A DNA stretch of 64,000 nucleotides from Cryobacterium sp. SO1 (GTDB lineage Bacteria; Actinomycetota; Actinomycetes; Actinomycetales; Microbacteriaceae): the NCBI RefSeq assembly GCF_004210215.2, contig NZ_CP067394.1:1426001-1490000 (forward strand), read 5' to 3'. Below are positions 25,346 to 32,339 of the stretch, piece after piece. Position 1 is the first letter of the stretch. Every line of letters begins with the position of its first letter. Position numbers and translations under genes: made by a program. The notes below the pieces were generated by a model that was not told where the DNA came from, searched no databases, and saw only the letters and a program-made list of their open reading frames with translations.

Positions 25346-28069
25346 ATGGGACGACGCACAGAACGTGCGGTCGTGGAAAACCTGCTCACCGAGGCACAGG
25401 ACGGTCGGAGCGGGTGCCTCGTGGTGCGCGGGCAAGCTGGTATCGGAAAAACCGCCCTACTGGAACACGCGCACGACTCCGCTGAGCGCCTTGGATTTCG
25501 CGTGGCGGGGTGTTGCGGGGTGGAATCTGAGACTCAATTCGCGTTCGCTGGTCTGCATCAGCTGAGCGCGACCATGCTCGACCGAGCAGACGTCCTTCCG
25601 GCTCCCCAGCGGTTGGCCCTCGGGGTTGCGTTGGGATTGCGTCCAGGTGAAGTGCCGGACCGTTTTCTGGTCGGACTCGCCACGCTGAACCTCCTGGCTG
25701 AGGTGGCCGAGGACAGGCCACTTCTCTGCCTGATCGACGATGCACATTGGTTGGATGAGGCGTCGGCGCAGGTTCTGGCGTTCGTTGCACGGCGGTTGGC
25801 CGCCGAACGAATCGTCTTGGTGTTCGCGATTCGCGAGCCCGCCGCGGAGGATGACGTCTTCGCGTTCGCGCCCGAAATTCGACTGATCGGGCTCGATGAC
25901 ACAGACAGTCGGATTCTGCTCGACGACGGGATCCACTCACCGGTGGATGCTCACGTGCGTGACCGGATAGTCGCCGAGGCGCGCGGGAATCCGCTGGCGC
26001 TGTTGGAACTTCCTCATGGTGCGCACACGACCGAGCTCGCCGGCGGGTTTGAGCTGCCCGATGTGCTCAGCGTGCCGCGGCGCATCGAGGACAGTTTCCG
26101 ACGACGGTCCGCTGGTCTGTCTGCCGACACACAGTCGTTGCTGTTGCTCGGCGCGGCAGACCCGACTGGCGATGCGGCGTTGCTGTGGCGTGCGGCCGAG
26201 ATCCTGGGCACCCTCCCAGCGGCCGCCGCTCTGGCGGAAGACTCCGGACTTATGGAAATCGACGTCGGTGTGCGATTTCGTCATCCGCTCGTACGCTCGG
26301 CCGTGTATCGAGCCGCTTCGCCTGCCGAGCGCCGTCGTGCTCACCGCGCCCTGGCCAAAGCCACCGATCCACAGATCGACCCGGATCGGAGCGCCTGGCA
26401 CGGTGCGCAAGCGGTGTTCGGCACCAACGAGGAGGCAGCCGCGGGCCTGGAGCGCTCGGCCGCACACACGCGCGCACGCGGTGGCGTGGCGGCGGCGGCC
26501 GCTTTTCTGGAGCGGGCCATGGAGCTGACCCCGGACTCCGCTTCGAGAGCTAGACGGGCGCTTGAGGCCGCGCACTCAAAGCATGACGCTGGAGCGTCCG
26601 AGGCTGCAGAGCGCCTCATGGACGTTGCGGCGGCCGGTCCGCTCGATGACTTGCAGCGGGCACGCCTCGGGCTGCTCCGTGCCCGGAACGCCTTCCACGT
26701 GACTCAGGGGAGCGACGTGGCGCGCAAGCTCCTCGATGCCGCCGAAACCCTCGCCCCGTTGGACGCCGCACTGAGCCGCGAGACGTACCTGCACGCCCTG
26801 GAAGCGGCCATGATCATTGGCGGGGTCGGCGCTGCTGCCGGCGTGGGGGACGCAGCGGAGGCAGCGCGTGCTGCACCGGCGGCACCCGGGCCACCTCGAC
26901 CTGCCGACCTGCTATTGGACGGACTGGTCGCCACCTTCACCCAGGGATACGCGGCGGGTGTTCCCGCGCTGCGCGACGCACTGGAGGTCTTCGTCGATCG
27001 CGGGTTTGGCGGGGAGGATCTGGGGGATATGGGCAGCCGGCGCTGGCTGTGGTTGGCGACCCGCATCGCGGGGGGAATGTTCGATAGCCAGCGGGGTCGG
27101 GTGCTGGCTTTGCGCAACGTTCAGCTCGCGCGCGAAGCCGGCACTCTGGCGACGCTCCCGGGGGCACTCGTCGCCCTGTCCGTCATCCACGTGTTCACTG
27201 GTGAGATACCGCAGGCCATCGAGCTCGCCGCAGAAGAAGCGGAAATCTCGCGGGTAACCGGCGCCGTGCCGTTGCGATACGCGCAACTCGTCGTTGCCGC
27301 TTGGCGTGGCCGGGACACCGATGCCGCGTATCTCTATGACGCCGGGCTGCAGACCAGCTCCAGCGCCCGGCAGGGGGCCGAGTCGACCACGGTGCACTAT
27401 TCACTAGCGGTACTCAACAACGGACTCGGTAACTACCCATTGGCCCTGGATGCCGCCACGCGGGCGTGCACTCCGGTTGGGCTCTGGAGCAGCGCGGTCG
27501 GACTGCCCGAACTGGTCGAGGCGGCCGTGCGTGCCGGTCAGCCGGGGCTGGCTACCGCCGCGCTGGAGGAGCTGGATGCTCGCGCCCGAGCAAGCGGAAC
27601 CGATTGGGGGCTCGGGCTGCTTGCACGGTCTCGGGCGCTGACGAGTGTTGGTGTCTCGGCCGAGGACGACTACCGTGAGGCGATTCATCGGCTTGAAACC
27701 TGCGGGATGGGCGCGTACCTGGCACGCACACACCTCGTCTACGGCGAGTGGCTTCGCCGGGAGGGTAAGCGCCAAGCCGCCCGTGCTGAGCTTCGCCTGG
27801 CTCACGACCTGCTGTCGAACATGGGCGCCGAGGCATTCGCCGAGCGTGCCGCCCGCGAGCTGCGCGCCACCGGCCAGTATCCCAGGAGGCGGTCCGTGCA
27901 ATCGACGAACGTACTGACCGATCATGAACTGCAGATCTCCCGGTTGGTCGCTACCGGGGCGACGTCGCGGGAGGTCGGTGCGCAGCTGTTCCTGAGCCCG
28001 CGCACGATCGAAGCCCACTTGCGCAACATCTTCCGCAAGCTGGGTATCAGCTCTCGTCGGCAGCTTTGA
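25346..28069 (+). CDS. large LuxR regulator with AAA ATPase domain (LAL/MalT-like)
   Basis: The 907-residue protein begins MGRRTERAVVENLL, followed by Walker A GQAGIGKTALL (about 29-39) and Walker B LLCLIDDAHWLDEAS of the STAND/AAA ATPase domain. A long alpha-helical TPR-like middle follows, then a C-terminal LuxR helix-turn-helix LTDHELQISRLVATGATSREVGAQLFLSPRTIEAHLRNIFRKLG. LAL-type regulators act as ATP-dependent transcription activators. I chose the ATG at 25346 because homology starts there, although the frame is open further upstream across the MerR paralogue 2 start. The target genes are unknown; the CPBP gene lies downstream in the same orientation. Confidence 0.87.
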   Translation: MGRRTERAVVENLLTEAQDGRSGCLVVRGQAGIGKTALLEHAHDSAERLGFRVAGCCGVESETQFAFAGLHQLSATMLDRADVLPAPQRLALGVALGLRPGEVPDRFLVGLATLNLLAEVAEDRPLLCLIDDAHWLDEASAQVLAFVARRLAAERIVLVFAIREPAAEDDVFAFAPEIRLIGLDDTDSRILLDDGIHSPVDAHVRDRIVAEARGNPLALLELPHGAHTTELAGGFELPDVLSVPRRIEDSFRRRSAGLSADTQSLLLLGAADPTGDAALLWRAAEILGTLPAAAALAEDSGLMEIDVGVRFRHPLVRSAVYRAASPAERRRAHRALAKATDPQIDPDRSAWHGAQAVFGTNEEAAAGLERSAAHTRARGGVAAAAAFLERAMELTPDSASRARRALEAAHSKHDAGASEAAERLMDVAAAGPLDDLQRARLGLLRARNAFHVTQGSDVARKLLDAAETLAPLDAALSRETYLHALEAAMIIGGVGAAAGVGDAAEAARAAPAAPGPPRPADLLLDGLVATFTQGYAAGVPALRDALEVFVDRGFGGEDLGDMGSRRWLWLATRIAGGMFDSQRGRVLALRNVQLAREAGTLATLPGALVALSVIHVFTGEIPQAIELAAEEAEISRVTGAVPLRYAQLVVAAWRGRDTDAAYLYDAGLQTSSSARQGAESTTVHYSLAVLNNGLGNYPLALDAATRACTPVGLWSSAVGLPELVEAAVRAGQPGLATAALEELDARARASGTDWGLGLLARSRALTSVGVSAEDDYREAIHRLETCGMGAYLARTHLVYGEWLRREGKRQAARAELRLAHDLLSNMGAEAFAERAARELRATGQYPRRRSVQSTNVLTDHELQISRLVATGATSREVGAQLFLSPRTIEAHLRNIFRKLGISSRRQL

Positions 28070-28138
28070 GCAACTCAGGCTGCCGAGGGTTCGACGCCCG
28101 CCAGATTGCCGCCGCGTACCCGGAGTCGCGGTCCGCGT

Positions 28139-28169
28139 TTGACTGTGCGCCGGGAACACAGTTTTGAAT
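28139..28169 (+). promoter_or_regulatory. MerR-type promoter, site 4
   Basis: TTGACT, 19 bases, TTGAAT. The dyad is CTGTG...CACAG, with a longer interval than at other sites. Its -10 ends six bases before the ATG of the 28176 CPBP gene. Confidence 0.6.
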
Positions 28170-28175
28170 ACTCTT

Positions 28176-28964
28176 ATGAAAAGAATTCTCGACTCCACAT
28201 CTCCACGCCTCCGGCCCAGGGTCTGGCTCGGGATAGCCGCCTTCCTTGCATATCTCGCGGTCTTCTACGCCATCTGGATAGTCAACGGAATCGACTATGC
28301 GCGTGTGGGTGAAAGCGAGGAGACGCTTCTGAAGTGGTACGTAGCGCCCCTATCCGGCGGTCTCGTCGTGATCCTGATCGCTGTCTCACTATTCGGATGG
28401 TGGCGTCCGTCGCTTACCGAGAAACGAACGTTTTCGAGATCCGCTGTTGTTCTTCCGGCAGTGATGGCCATAGTCGCGATCGCCAACATGATCTTCGGCG
28501 ACCAGTCCACAGTGACACCCACCATGTGGCTCTACCTTGTGGTCGGCAGCGTGCTCGTGGGATTCAACGAGGAAGTGATCGCACGAGGCCAGCTCCTCGT
28601 GGCCCTGCGGGCCAGATTCGGTGAGACGGGTGTCTGGTTCCTGTCCACTCTGCTCTTTTCTCTGTTGCACCTCCCGAATGCATTCTTCGGCCTTGGCTCG
28701 GTGGCGATCCTCCAGGTCGTCATCCAGTTCGGTCTGGGATCTGTCTACTATCTGGCACGTCGATTCAGCGGTTCCTTGGTGCCGGCGATGATCCTTCACG
28801 GACTGTGGGACTTCTCGACCTTCTCGTCCAACGTGCCCTACGCCGGAATGGCTGCTCCGTTCATCGGAATAGCCGCGGTCATCGTGGTCTTGGTCCTTCT
28901 CCGCCGGGACAAGCGCAGAGGTGTAAGCCGAACCAAGACCTCCACTCACGGCGTGAAGTCGTAA
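28176..28964 (+). CDS. CPBP-family intramembrane glutamic protease (second copy)
   Basis: The 262-residue protein has about eight hydrophobic helices. The CPBP motifs are NEEVIARGQLL with the Glu pair near 132-133 and Arg near 137, FSLLHLPNAF with His near 165, and PAMILHGLWDF with the third-motif His. The ATG at 28176 (MKRILDS) was chosen because an alternative TTG at 28164 is itself the -10 box of the MerR-type promoter. Transcription would then begin at or next to the start codon, giving a leaderless mRNA. It may process membrane proteins or give protection against a peptide. Confidence 0.85.
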   Translation: MKRILDSTSPRLRPRVWLGIAAFLAYLAVFYAIWIVNGIDYARVGESEETLLKWYVAPLSGGLVVILIAVSLFGWWRPSLTEKRTFSRSAVVLPAVMAIVAIANMIFGDQSTVTPTMWLYLVVGSVLVGFNEEVIARGQLLVALRARFGETGVWFLSTLLFSLLHLPNAFFGLGSVAILQVVIQFGLGSVYYLARRFSGSLVPAMILHGLWDFSTFSSNVPYAGMAAPFIGIAAVIVVLVLLRRDKRRGVSRTKTSTHGVKS

Positions 28965-29017
28965 GACCTTGCGATAACTCACCGTCGGTGAGGGCGTGTG
29001 CGCTGGATGCAGGCGGC

Positions 29018-29048
29018 TTGACAGTGTCCCGATAACACGGTGTCAGCT
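29018..29048 (+). promoter_or_regulatory. MerR-type promoter, site 5 (no intact target)
   Basis: TTGACA, 19 bases, TCAGCT; the dyad is weak (GTGT...ACAC). It reads rightwards into 29049-29230, which holds no intact gene. A short stretch encoding a hydrophobic sequence (GIYLLGSAVLMGIS) ends at the IS110 remnant, so the target was probably lost. Confidence 0.45.
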
Positions 29049-29230
29049 TTCCTCGCCGGCCGCAGGCCCGGTCTTCGCTCGATCCCAGCCGACCATTTGA
29101 CACACACACACATCCGGATGGCGCGATGAGAGTCCATCACTGCTGGCGGGTCTCATCGAGGGCGGCGATCCGCTCCGCGTCGATTCGACTTCCGCCGCGT
29201 CGGGATCTACCTACTGGGCTCCGCGGTGCT

Positions 29231-29630
29231 CATGGGCATCAGCACCGCAGCAGTCGGACTGGTCGCCCCCGAACAGGGGGCGGTCGCGGAGCATGGCGTA
29301 GAGGACGTCGCAGCGTCGTCTGGCGAGGGCGACGAGGGCCTGGTTGTGGCGTTTGCCTTGGGCGATTTTGCGGTCGTAGTAGGCGCGTGAGAGCGGGTCG
29401 CGGAGCGCAGCCAAGGCCGAGAGGAACAGGGCTCGTTTGAGGATCTTGTTCCCGCGTCGGGACGGATGCTCGCCGCGGATGGAACTGCCCGAGCGGCGGG
29501 TTACCGGCGTGCGGGCCCAGGACCAGGACCCGCTCCAACGCTGGGTGGATCTGGGTGAGCAGTCCGCGGATGAGGTTGCTCGTGGCCGTGATCTGGCCGA
29601 CGACATCGTTGTCGAAGCCGCAGAGCTCCG
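29231..29630 (-). mobile_element. IS110-family transposase remnant
   Basis: On the minus strand the C-terminal transposase_20 domain of IS110 elements is recognisable: RRGNKILKRALFLSALAALRDP, SRAYYDRKIAQGKRHNQALVALARRRCDVLYAMLRD. Upstream, GFDNDVVGQITATSNLIRGLLTQIHPALERVL lies in a different frame, and the segment linking the two is shortened. The catalytic DEDD N-terminus is missing. This is a frameshifted, truncated, inactive copy. IS110 elements lack long inverted repeats, so its ends cannot be set. Confidence 0.75.
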
Positions 29631-29674
29631 ATGGTCGCGGGCTGGCCGGCGACGAACGGTCAGGATCGTCGGAG

Positions 29675-29710
29675 GCGCCAGTCTTGACGATGTGTCGTCA
29701 AGACTGGCGC
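29675..29710. repeat. perfect 16-base inverted repeat (hairpin)
   Basis: GCGCCAGTCTTGACGA at 29675-29690, loop TGTG, TCGTCAAGACTGGCGC at 29695-29710. It stands between the IS110 remnant and the 3' end of the small-multidrug-export-like gene, so it may terminate that minus-strand transcript. It could also be a mobile-element end. Confidence 0.6.
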
Positions 29711-29736
29711 GGCCGACAGATCTCATGGTCCGATCC

Positions 29737-30309
29737 TCACCATCCGAGGAGCGCGAGTGCGCCGGACGCTGCGACCGCGATGGCGGTCGTCCACAGGACG
29801 ATCGCGATGATCTGCCACAGCATGACCCACATCTTCGGGACGCCTGAACCAACGAAAAACGCGGCGGTCAGCATCGTCGGCAGAGCAAGAGGGGCGAGGA
29901 TGCTCGCGCCGGGGACCCCGAACCGGAGCATCCAGCGACGCAGGCGCGCCCGGCCCTTCGAACGACTGGTCGGCTTCGCGTCGGATGTGGCGTCGGAGAC
30001 AGCAGCGGCGTCGTCCACGGGCAGCTCAAGCCCACCCGCACCAACCAACACCGGCTTGACCGCACGCCGAGCGACGACGCGCTCTCGGATACGCGACCCC
30101 AAGAACACCACGCCAAAGACGCAGAGGATGTTGCCGGTCGCGCCGGCGACTGCGGCGACGATGGGGTTGATTCCCGCGATGATTCCAAAGGCGGTCGCGC
30201 CCTCGCCCTCGACATATGGGATCGCGCCGGCAACAGCGACGATCAACGGTTGGAGGATGTCGGGCACCTGCTCGATCACGCTCCGCAACCATTCGTAGGG
30301 GGTGTCCAT
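29737..30309 (-). CDS. small multidrug-export-family-like membrane protein
   Basis: The protein has 190 residues. The N-terminal VAVAGAIPYVEGEGATAFGIIAGINPIVAAVAGATGNILCVFGVVFLG and C-terminal GVPGASILAPLALPTMLTAAFFVGSGVPKMWVMLWQIIAIVLW follow the plan of the Sm_multidrug_ex family (PF06695-like), with its conserved IP-E and GN motifs. A charged cytoplasmic loop links the halves. The transport role in the family name is not proven. A MerR-type promoter (site 6) lies about 60 bases upstream, back-to-back with the promoter of MerR paralogue 3. Confidence 0.72.
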   Translation of the reverse strand: MDTPYEWLRSVIEQVPDILQPLIVAVAGAIPYVEGEGATAFGIIAGINPIVAAVAGATGNILCVFGVVFLGSRIRERVVARRAVKPVLVGAGGLELPVDDAAAVSDATSDAKPTSRSKGRARLRRWMLRFGVPGASILAPLALPTMLTAAFFVGSGVPKMWVMLWQIIAIVLWTTAIAVAASGALALLGW

Positions 30310-30343
30310 GTCAAACCTTTCTCAATGTGTCCCGATCCGAGGC

Positions 30344-30357
30344 CGACCGTTCGGTCG
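30344..30357. promoter_or_regulatory. palindrome CGACCG-TT-CGGTCG in the leader of the 29737 gene
   Basis: Six-base arms with a two-base centre, lying between the -10 of site 6 and the ribosome site of the small-export-like gene. The ACCG-N2-CGGT core resembles operators of TetR/AcrR proteins. No TetR gene is in the window, so the link is only by form. Confidence 0.4.
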
Positions 30358-30375
30358 ACGGCGTGAGACTCGTAT

Positions 30376-30406
30376 AGTCAAGACTGTGTGGGCGCCACAG
30401 GGTCAA
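30376..30406 (-). promoter_or_regulatory. MerR-type promoter, site 6
   Basis: Read on the minus strand: TTGACC, 19 bases, TTGACT, with the perfect spacer dyad TGTGG-CGC-CCACA. It drives the small-export-like gene 29737-30309. Confidence 0.7.
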
Positions 30407-30431
30407 GCGGCCTCAATGCCGCCGGTTGCGC

Positions 30432-30462
30432 TTGACACTGTGGTGGGCACATCGTTTTCAAT
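30432..30462 (+). promoter_or_regulatory. MerR-type promoter, site 7
   Basis: TTGACA, 19 bases, TTCAAT, dyad TGTGG-TGG-GCACA (four of five pairs). It drives MerR paralogue 3 itself and the GPP34 gene behind it, pointing to autoregulation. It is divergent from site 6. Confidence 0.7.
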
Positions 30463-30518
30463 GGTTAGAACAAGCCCAGACGGCGTTCCCGGCCGCTGGC
30501 AAACGAATGGAGTCTGTG

Positions 30519-31295
30519 ATGGCGTGGAGCACACGCGAGGTGGCAGACCTCGCCGGAACGACGGTGAACACGGTCCGTCATTACCACCAGTCCGGGCTGC
30601 TCGAGCATCCTGAGCGGACGTCCAACGGGTACAAACAGTACGGCGCCCGCCATCTTGTGAGGCTGCTGCAGATCCGTCGGCTCCGCGACCTTGACGTGCC
30701 GCTCGCGCAGATCGAGTCGATGGATTTCGGCGGAGAGACACCGGCGACGGCCCTGCTGGCGGTTGACGCTGACCTGACCGTGAGCATCAATCGACTCACG
30801 CGTGCTCGCGCCGAGATCCGGGCGATCCTGGAGGGGACCACGGCCACCGATGTGCCGTCGGGCTTCGAACACCTCGCCGGCCGGTTGTCCAGCTCGGAGC
30901 GTGCCCTCATGCTCGTGATGTCGCAGCTCTACGACGAGTCCGCGATGGCCGACATGAAGAAGATGGTCGAGTCAGAATCGGAGGATGCCGGCGTCGAATT
31001 CGATTCGCTGCCTCCCGACGCCGATGACGCCACCCGGCAGCAACTCGCCGAGGCGCTTGCCCCGCAACTCGCTCAACACATCGCCGACTACGGATGGCTG
31101 ACCGACCCGAAGGCGCATCAGCCCAAGGGTTCGCGGGTCACGCAGGAGACTCTTCTCGAGACCGCCGTGGAACTGTACAGCACATCCCAGCTGGACGTCC
31201 TCGCACGTGCAAGCGTCATCGCGGCCGAGCTGGCCGCCGAGAGCAGTAACCCCACGTCGAAGACGATCGATCGTGGAAACCACGATGACCGATGA
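30519..31295 (+). CDS. MerR-family regulator (paralogue 3 of 3)
   Basis: The 258-residue protein opens WSTREVADLAGTTVNTVRHYHQSGLLEHPER and NGYKQYGARHLVRLLQIRRLRDLDVPLAQI, the MerR helix-turn-helix and wing. A helix with NRLTRARAEIRAIL and a C-terminal effector domain (GFEHLAGRLSSSERALMLVMSQLYDESAM) follow. No cysteine is visible. The ATG at 30519 aligns with the starts of the other two paralogues and has GGAG six bases ahead. Its own promoter is a 19-base-spacer site, and it overlaps the GPP34 gene by 11 bases. Of the three paralogues it is the best candidate for the master regulator of the ten-site set. Confidence 0.88.
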   Translation: MAWSTREVADLAGTTVNTVRHYHQSGLLEHPERTSNGYKQYGARHLVRLLQIRRLRDLDVPLAQIESMDFGGETPATALLAVDADLTVSINRLTRARAEIRAILEGTTATDVPSGFEHLAGRLSSSERALMLVMSQLYDESAMADMKKMVESESEDAGVEFDSLPPDADDATRQQLAEALAPQLAQHIADYGWLTDPKAHQPKGSRVTQETLLETAVELYSTSQLDVLARASVIAAELAAESSNPTSKTIDRGNHDDR

Positions 31296-32004
31296 TCTCG
31301 GCTTCCCCTCCGGGGGAGGCGAGACCGCGCGGTTGAACGATGAGGCCTTGCTCTTCGAGGACGTGCTCCTCCTCCTGTTCCAGCCTGAATCTGGCACCAT
31401 CGCGGGCGAGAACATTCTGTTCTACGTGTTGGGTGGCGCGGTGCTCGCTGAGCTCGCGCTTCAGGAATTAGTGGAGGTGCGCAGACACAGCTTGTTTTCC
31501 AACCGGGTGCACGCCGTCGACGACGCTGCCACCTCCGACGAGGTACTTGAGTCTGCCTTGTCGTACATAGCGGAGAAGCCACGCGACGCGCAGACCGTGC
31601 TCGCAGCGATCGGACCCTACCTGCGCCAGCCAGTGCTTGATCGGCTCGTGGAACGAGGCGACGTCAACCGCAAGAAGGGCAAGACGCTTGGCATCTTCCC
31701 GTCCACCAAGCTCACCCTCGCGAGTCGGCGCCGAGCGGGACTGATCGCTCAAGTCCGGGCGGCACTCATCGACGGCGACACACCAGTTCCGCGTATCGCC
31801 GCCAGTATCGCCCTCATCTCGGCGAGCGGCACGCTCCCTCAGTTCTATCGCGAGATCCCCTGGAGCGGCGCCGTGTACACGCGGGCCAAGGCCATCGAGC
31901 AGGGCGATTGGGGCGCATCCGCTGCCGCGGATGCGGTCACGCGCACAATGGCGGCGGTCGTCGCGGCTTCGATAGCCGCCGCAATGAACCTGCCGCGCGG
32001 GTAG
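31285..32004 (+). CDS. GPP34 (GOLPH3/Vps74-like) family protein
   Basis: The 239-residue protein shows the GPP34 fold found in Golgi phosphoprotein 3 and many actinobacterial proteins: LNDEALLFEDVLLLLFQPESG, VLGGAVLAELALQELVEV and the middle LVERGDVNRKKGKTLGIFPSTKLTLASRR. A C-terminal helical bundle ends FYREIPWSGAVYTRAKAIEQGDWGASAAADAVTRTMAA. Eukaryotic members bind phosphoinositides; the bacterial role is unknown. It overlaps the MerR paralogue 3 gene by 11 bases and must be co-expressed with it, which places it in the surface regulon. Confidence 0.82.
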   Translation: MTDDLGFPSGGGETARLNDEALLFEDVLLLLFQPESGTIAGENILFYVLGGAVLAELALQELVEVRRHSLFSNRVHAVDDAATSDEVLESALSYIAEKPRDAQTVLAAIGPYLRQPVLDRLVERGDVNRKKGKTLGIFPSTKLTLASRRRAGLIAQVRAALIDGDTPVPRIAASIALISASGTLPQFYREIPWSGAVYTRAKAIEQGDWGASAAADAVTRTMAAVVAASIAAAMNLPRG

Positions 32005-32073
32005 AGAGCGCGGGACGAGGCACGTTGGGGCGTCCGGTTGGCCGGCCTGACGACCGCTTGAGGATCAGCGACG

Positions 32074-32175
32074 CCGGAACGTTGACACCCGGGCAGCGAC
32101 TGCGCCATCGCATCAACGCGACGACCCCGCCGCTCTCGTTGGGAACGAGGACGGCGGGGTGCGAAATGCACGACG
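32074..32175 (+). repeat. direct repeat, copy 1 of 2 (102 bases)
   Basis: This block starts CCGGAACGTTGACACCC and contains a hairpin with arms ACCCCGCCG and CGGCGGGGT around an inner CTCGTT-GGG-AACGAG stem. It recurs almost base for base at 35000-35100, with one extra G here. It follows the GPP34 stop codon and could act as its terminator. Confidence 0.85.
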
Positions 32176-32211
32176 ATGTGTTCCCTGCACAGGGTCGACA
32201 GACTCTTGGCC

Positions 32212-32242
32212 TTGACCCTGTCCCTAGGACATGGCGTTGACT
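32212..32242 (+). promoter_or_regulatory. MerR-type promoter, site 8
   Basis: TTGACC, 19 bases, TTGACT, with the perfect spacer dyad TGTCC-CTA-GGACA. It drives the DUF998-like gene. A degenerate back-to-back copy (TCGACC, 19 bases, TCGTGC) lies at 32164-32194 on the other strand. Confidence 0.7.
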
Positions 32243-32282
32243 TATCTATCGACAGATTGTTGACAGCGAAGGGCACACAGAA

Positions 32283-32339
32283 ATGGACAAACCGGTGGCG
32301 AAGCAACCGTTGCCTCGGCGGAGCCGTCATGGTCATTGA
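32283..32339 (+). CDS. possible 18-residue leader peptide overlapping the next gene
   Basis: An ATG at 32283 follows GAAGGG by eight bases and opens an 18-codon basic peptide (MDKPVAKQPL...). Its TGA at 32337-32339 overlaps the start of the DUF998-like gene in another frame. It would be the first cistron on the mRNA from MerR-type site 8. It may be chance. Confidence 0.3.
   Translation: MDKPVAKQPLPRRSRHGH

Noticed and set aside
32164..32194. Eleventh MerR-type site (TCGACC, 19 bases, TCGTGC, minus strand)
   Set aside because: Both boxes are degraded and no minus-strand gene follows; it was kept only as a note under site 8.
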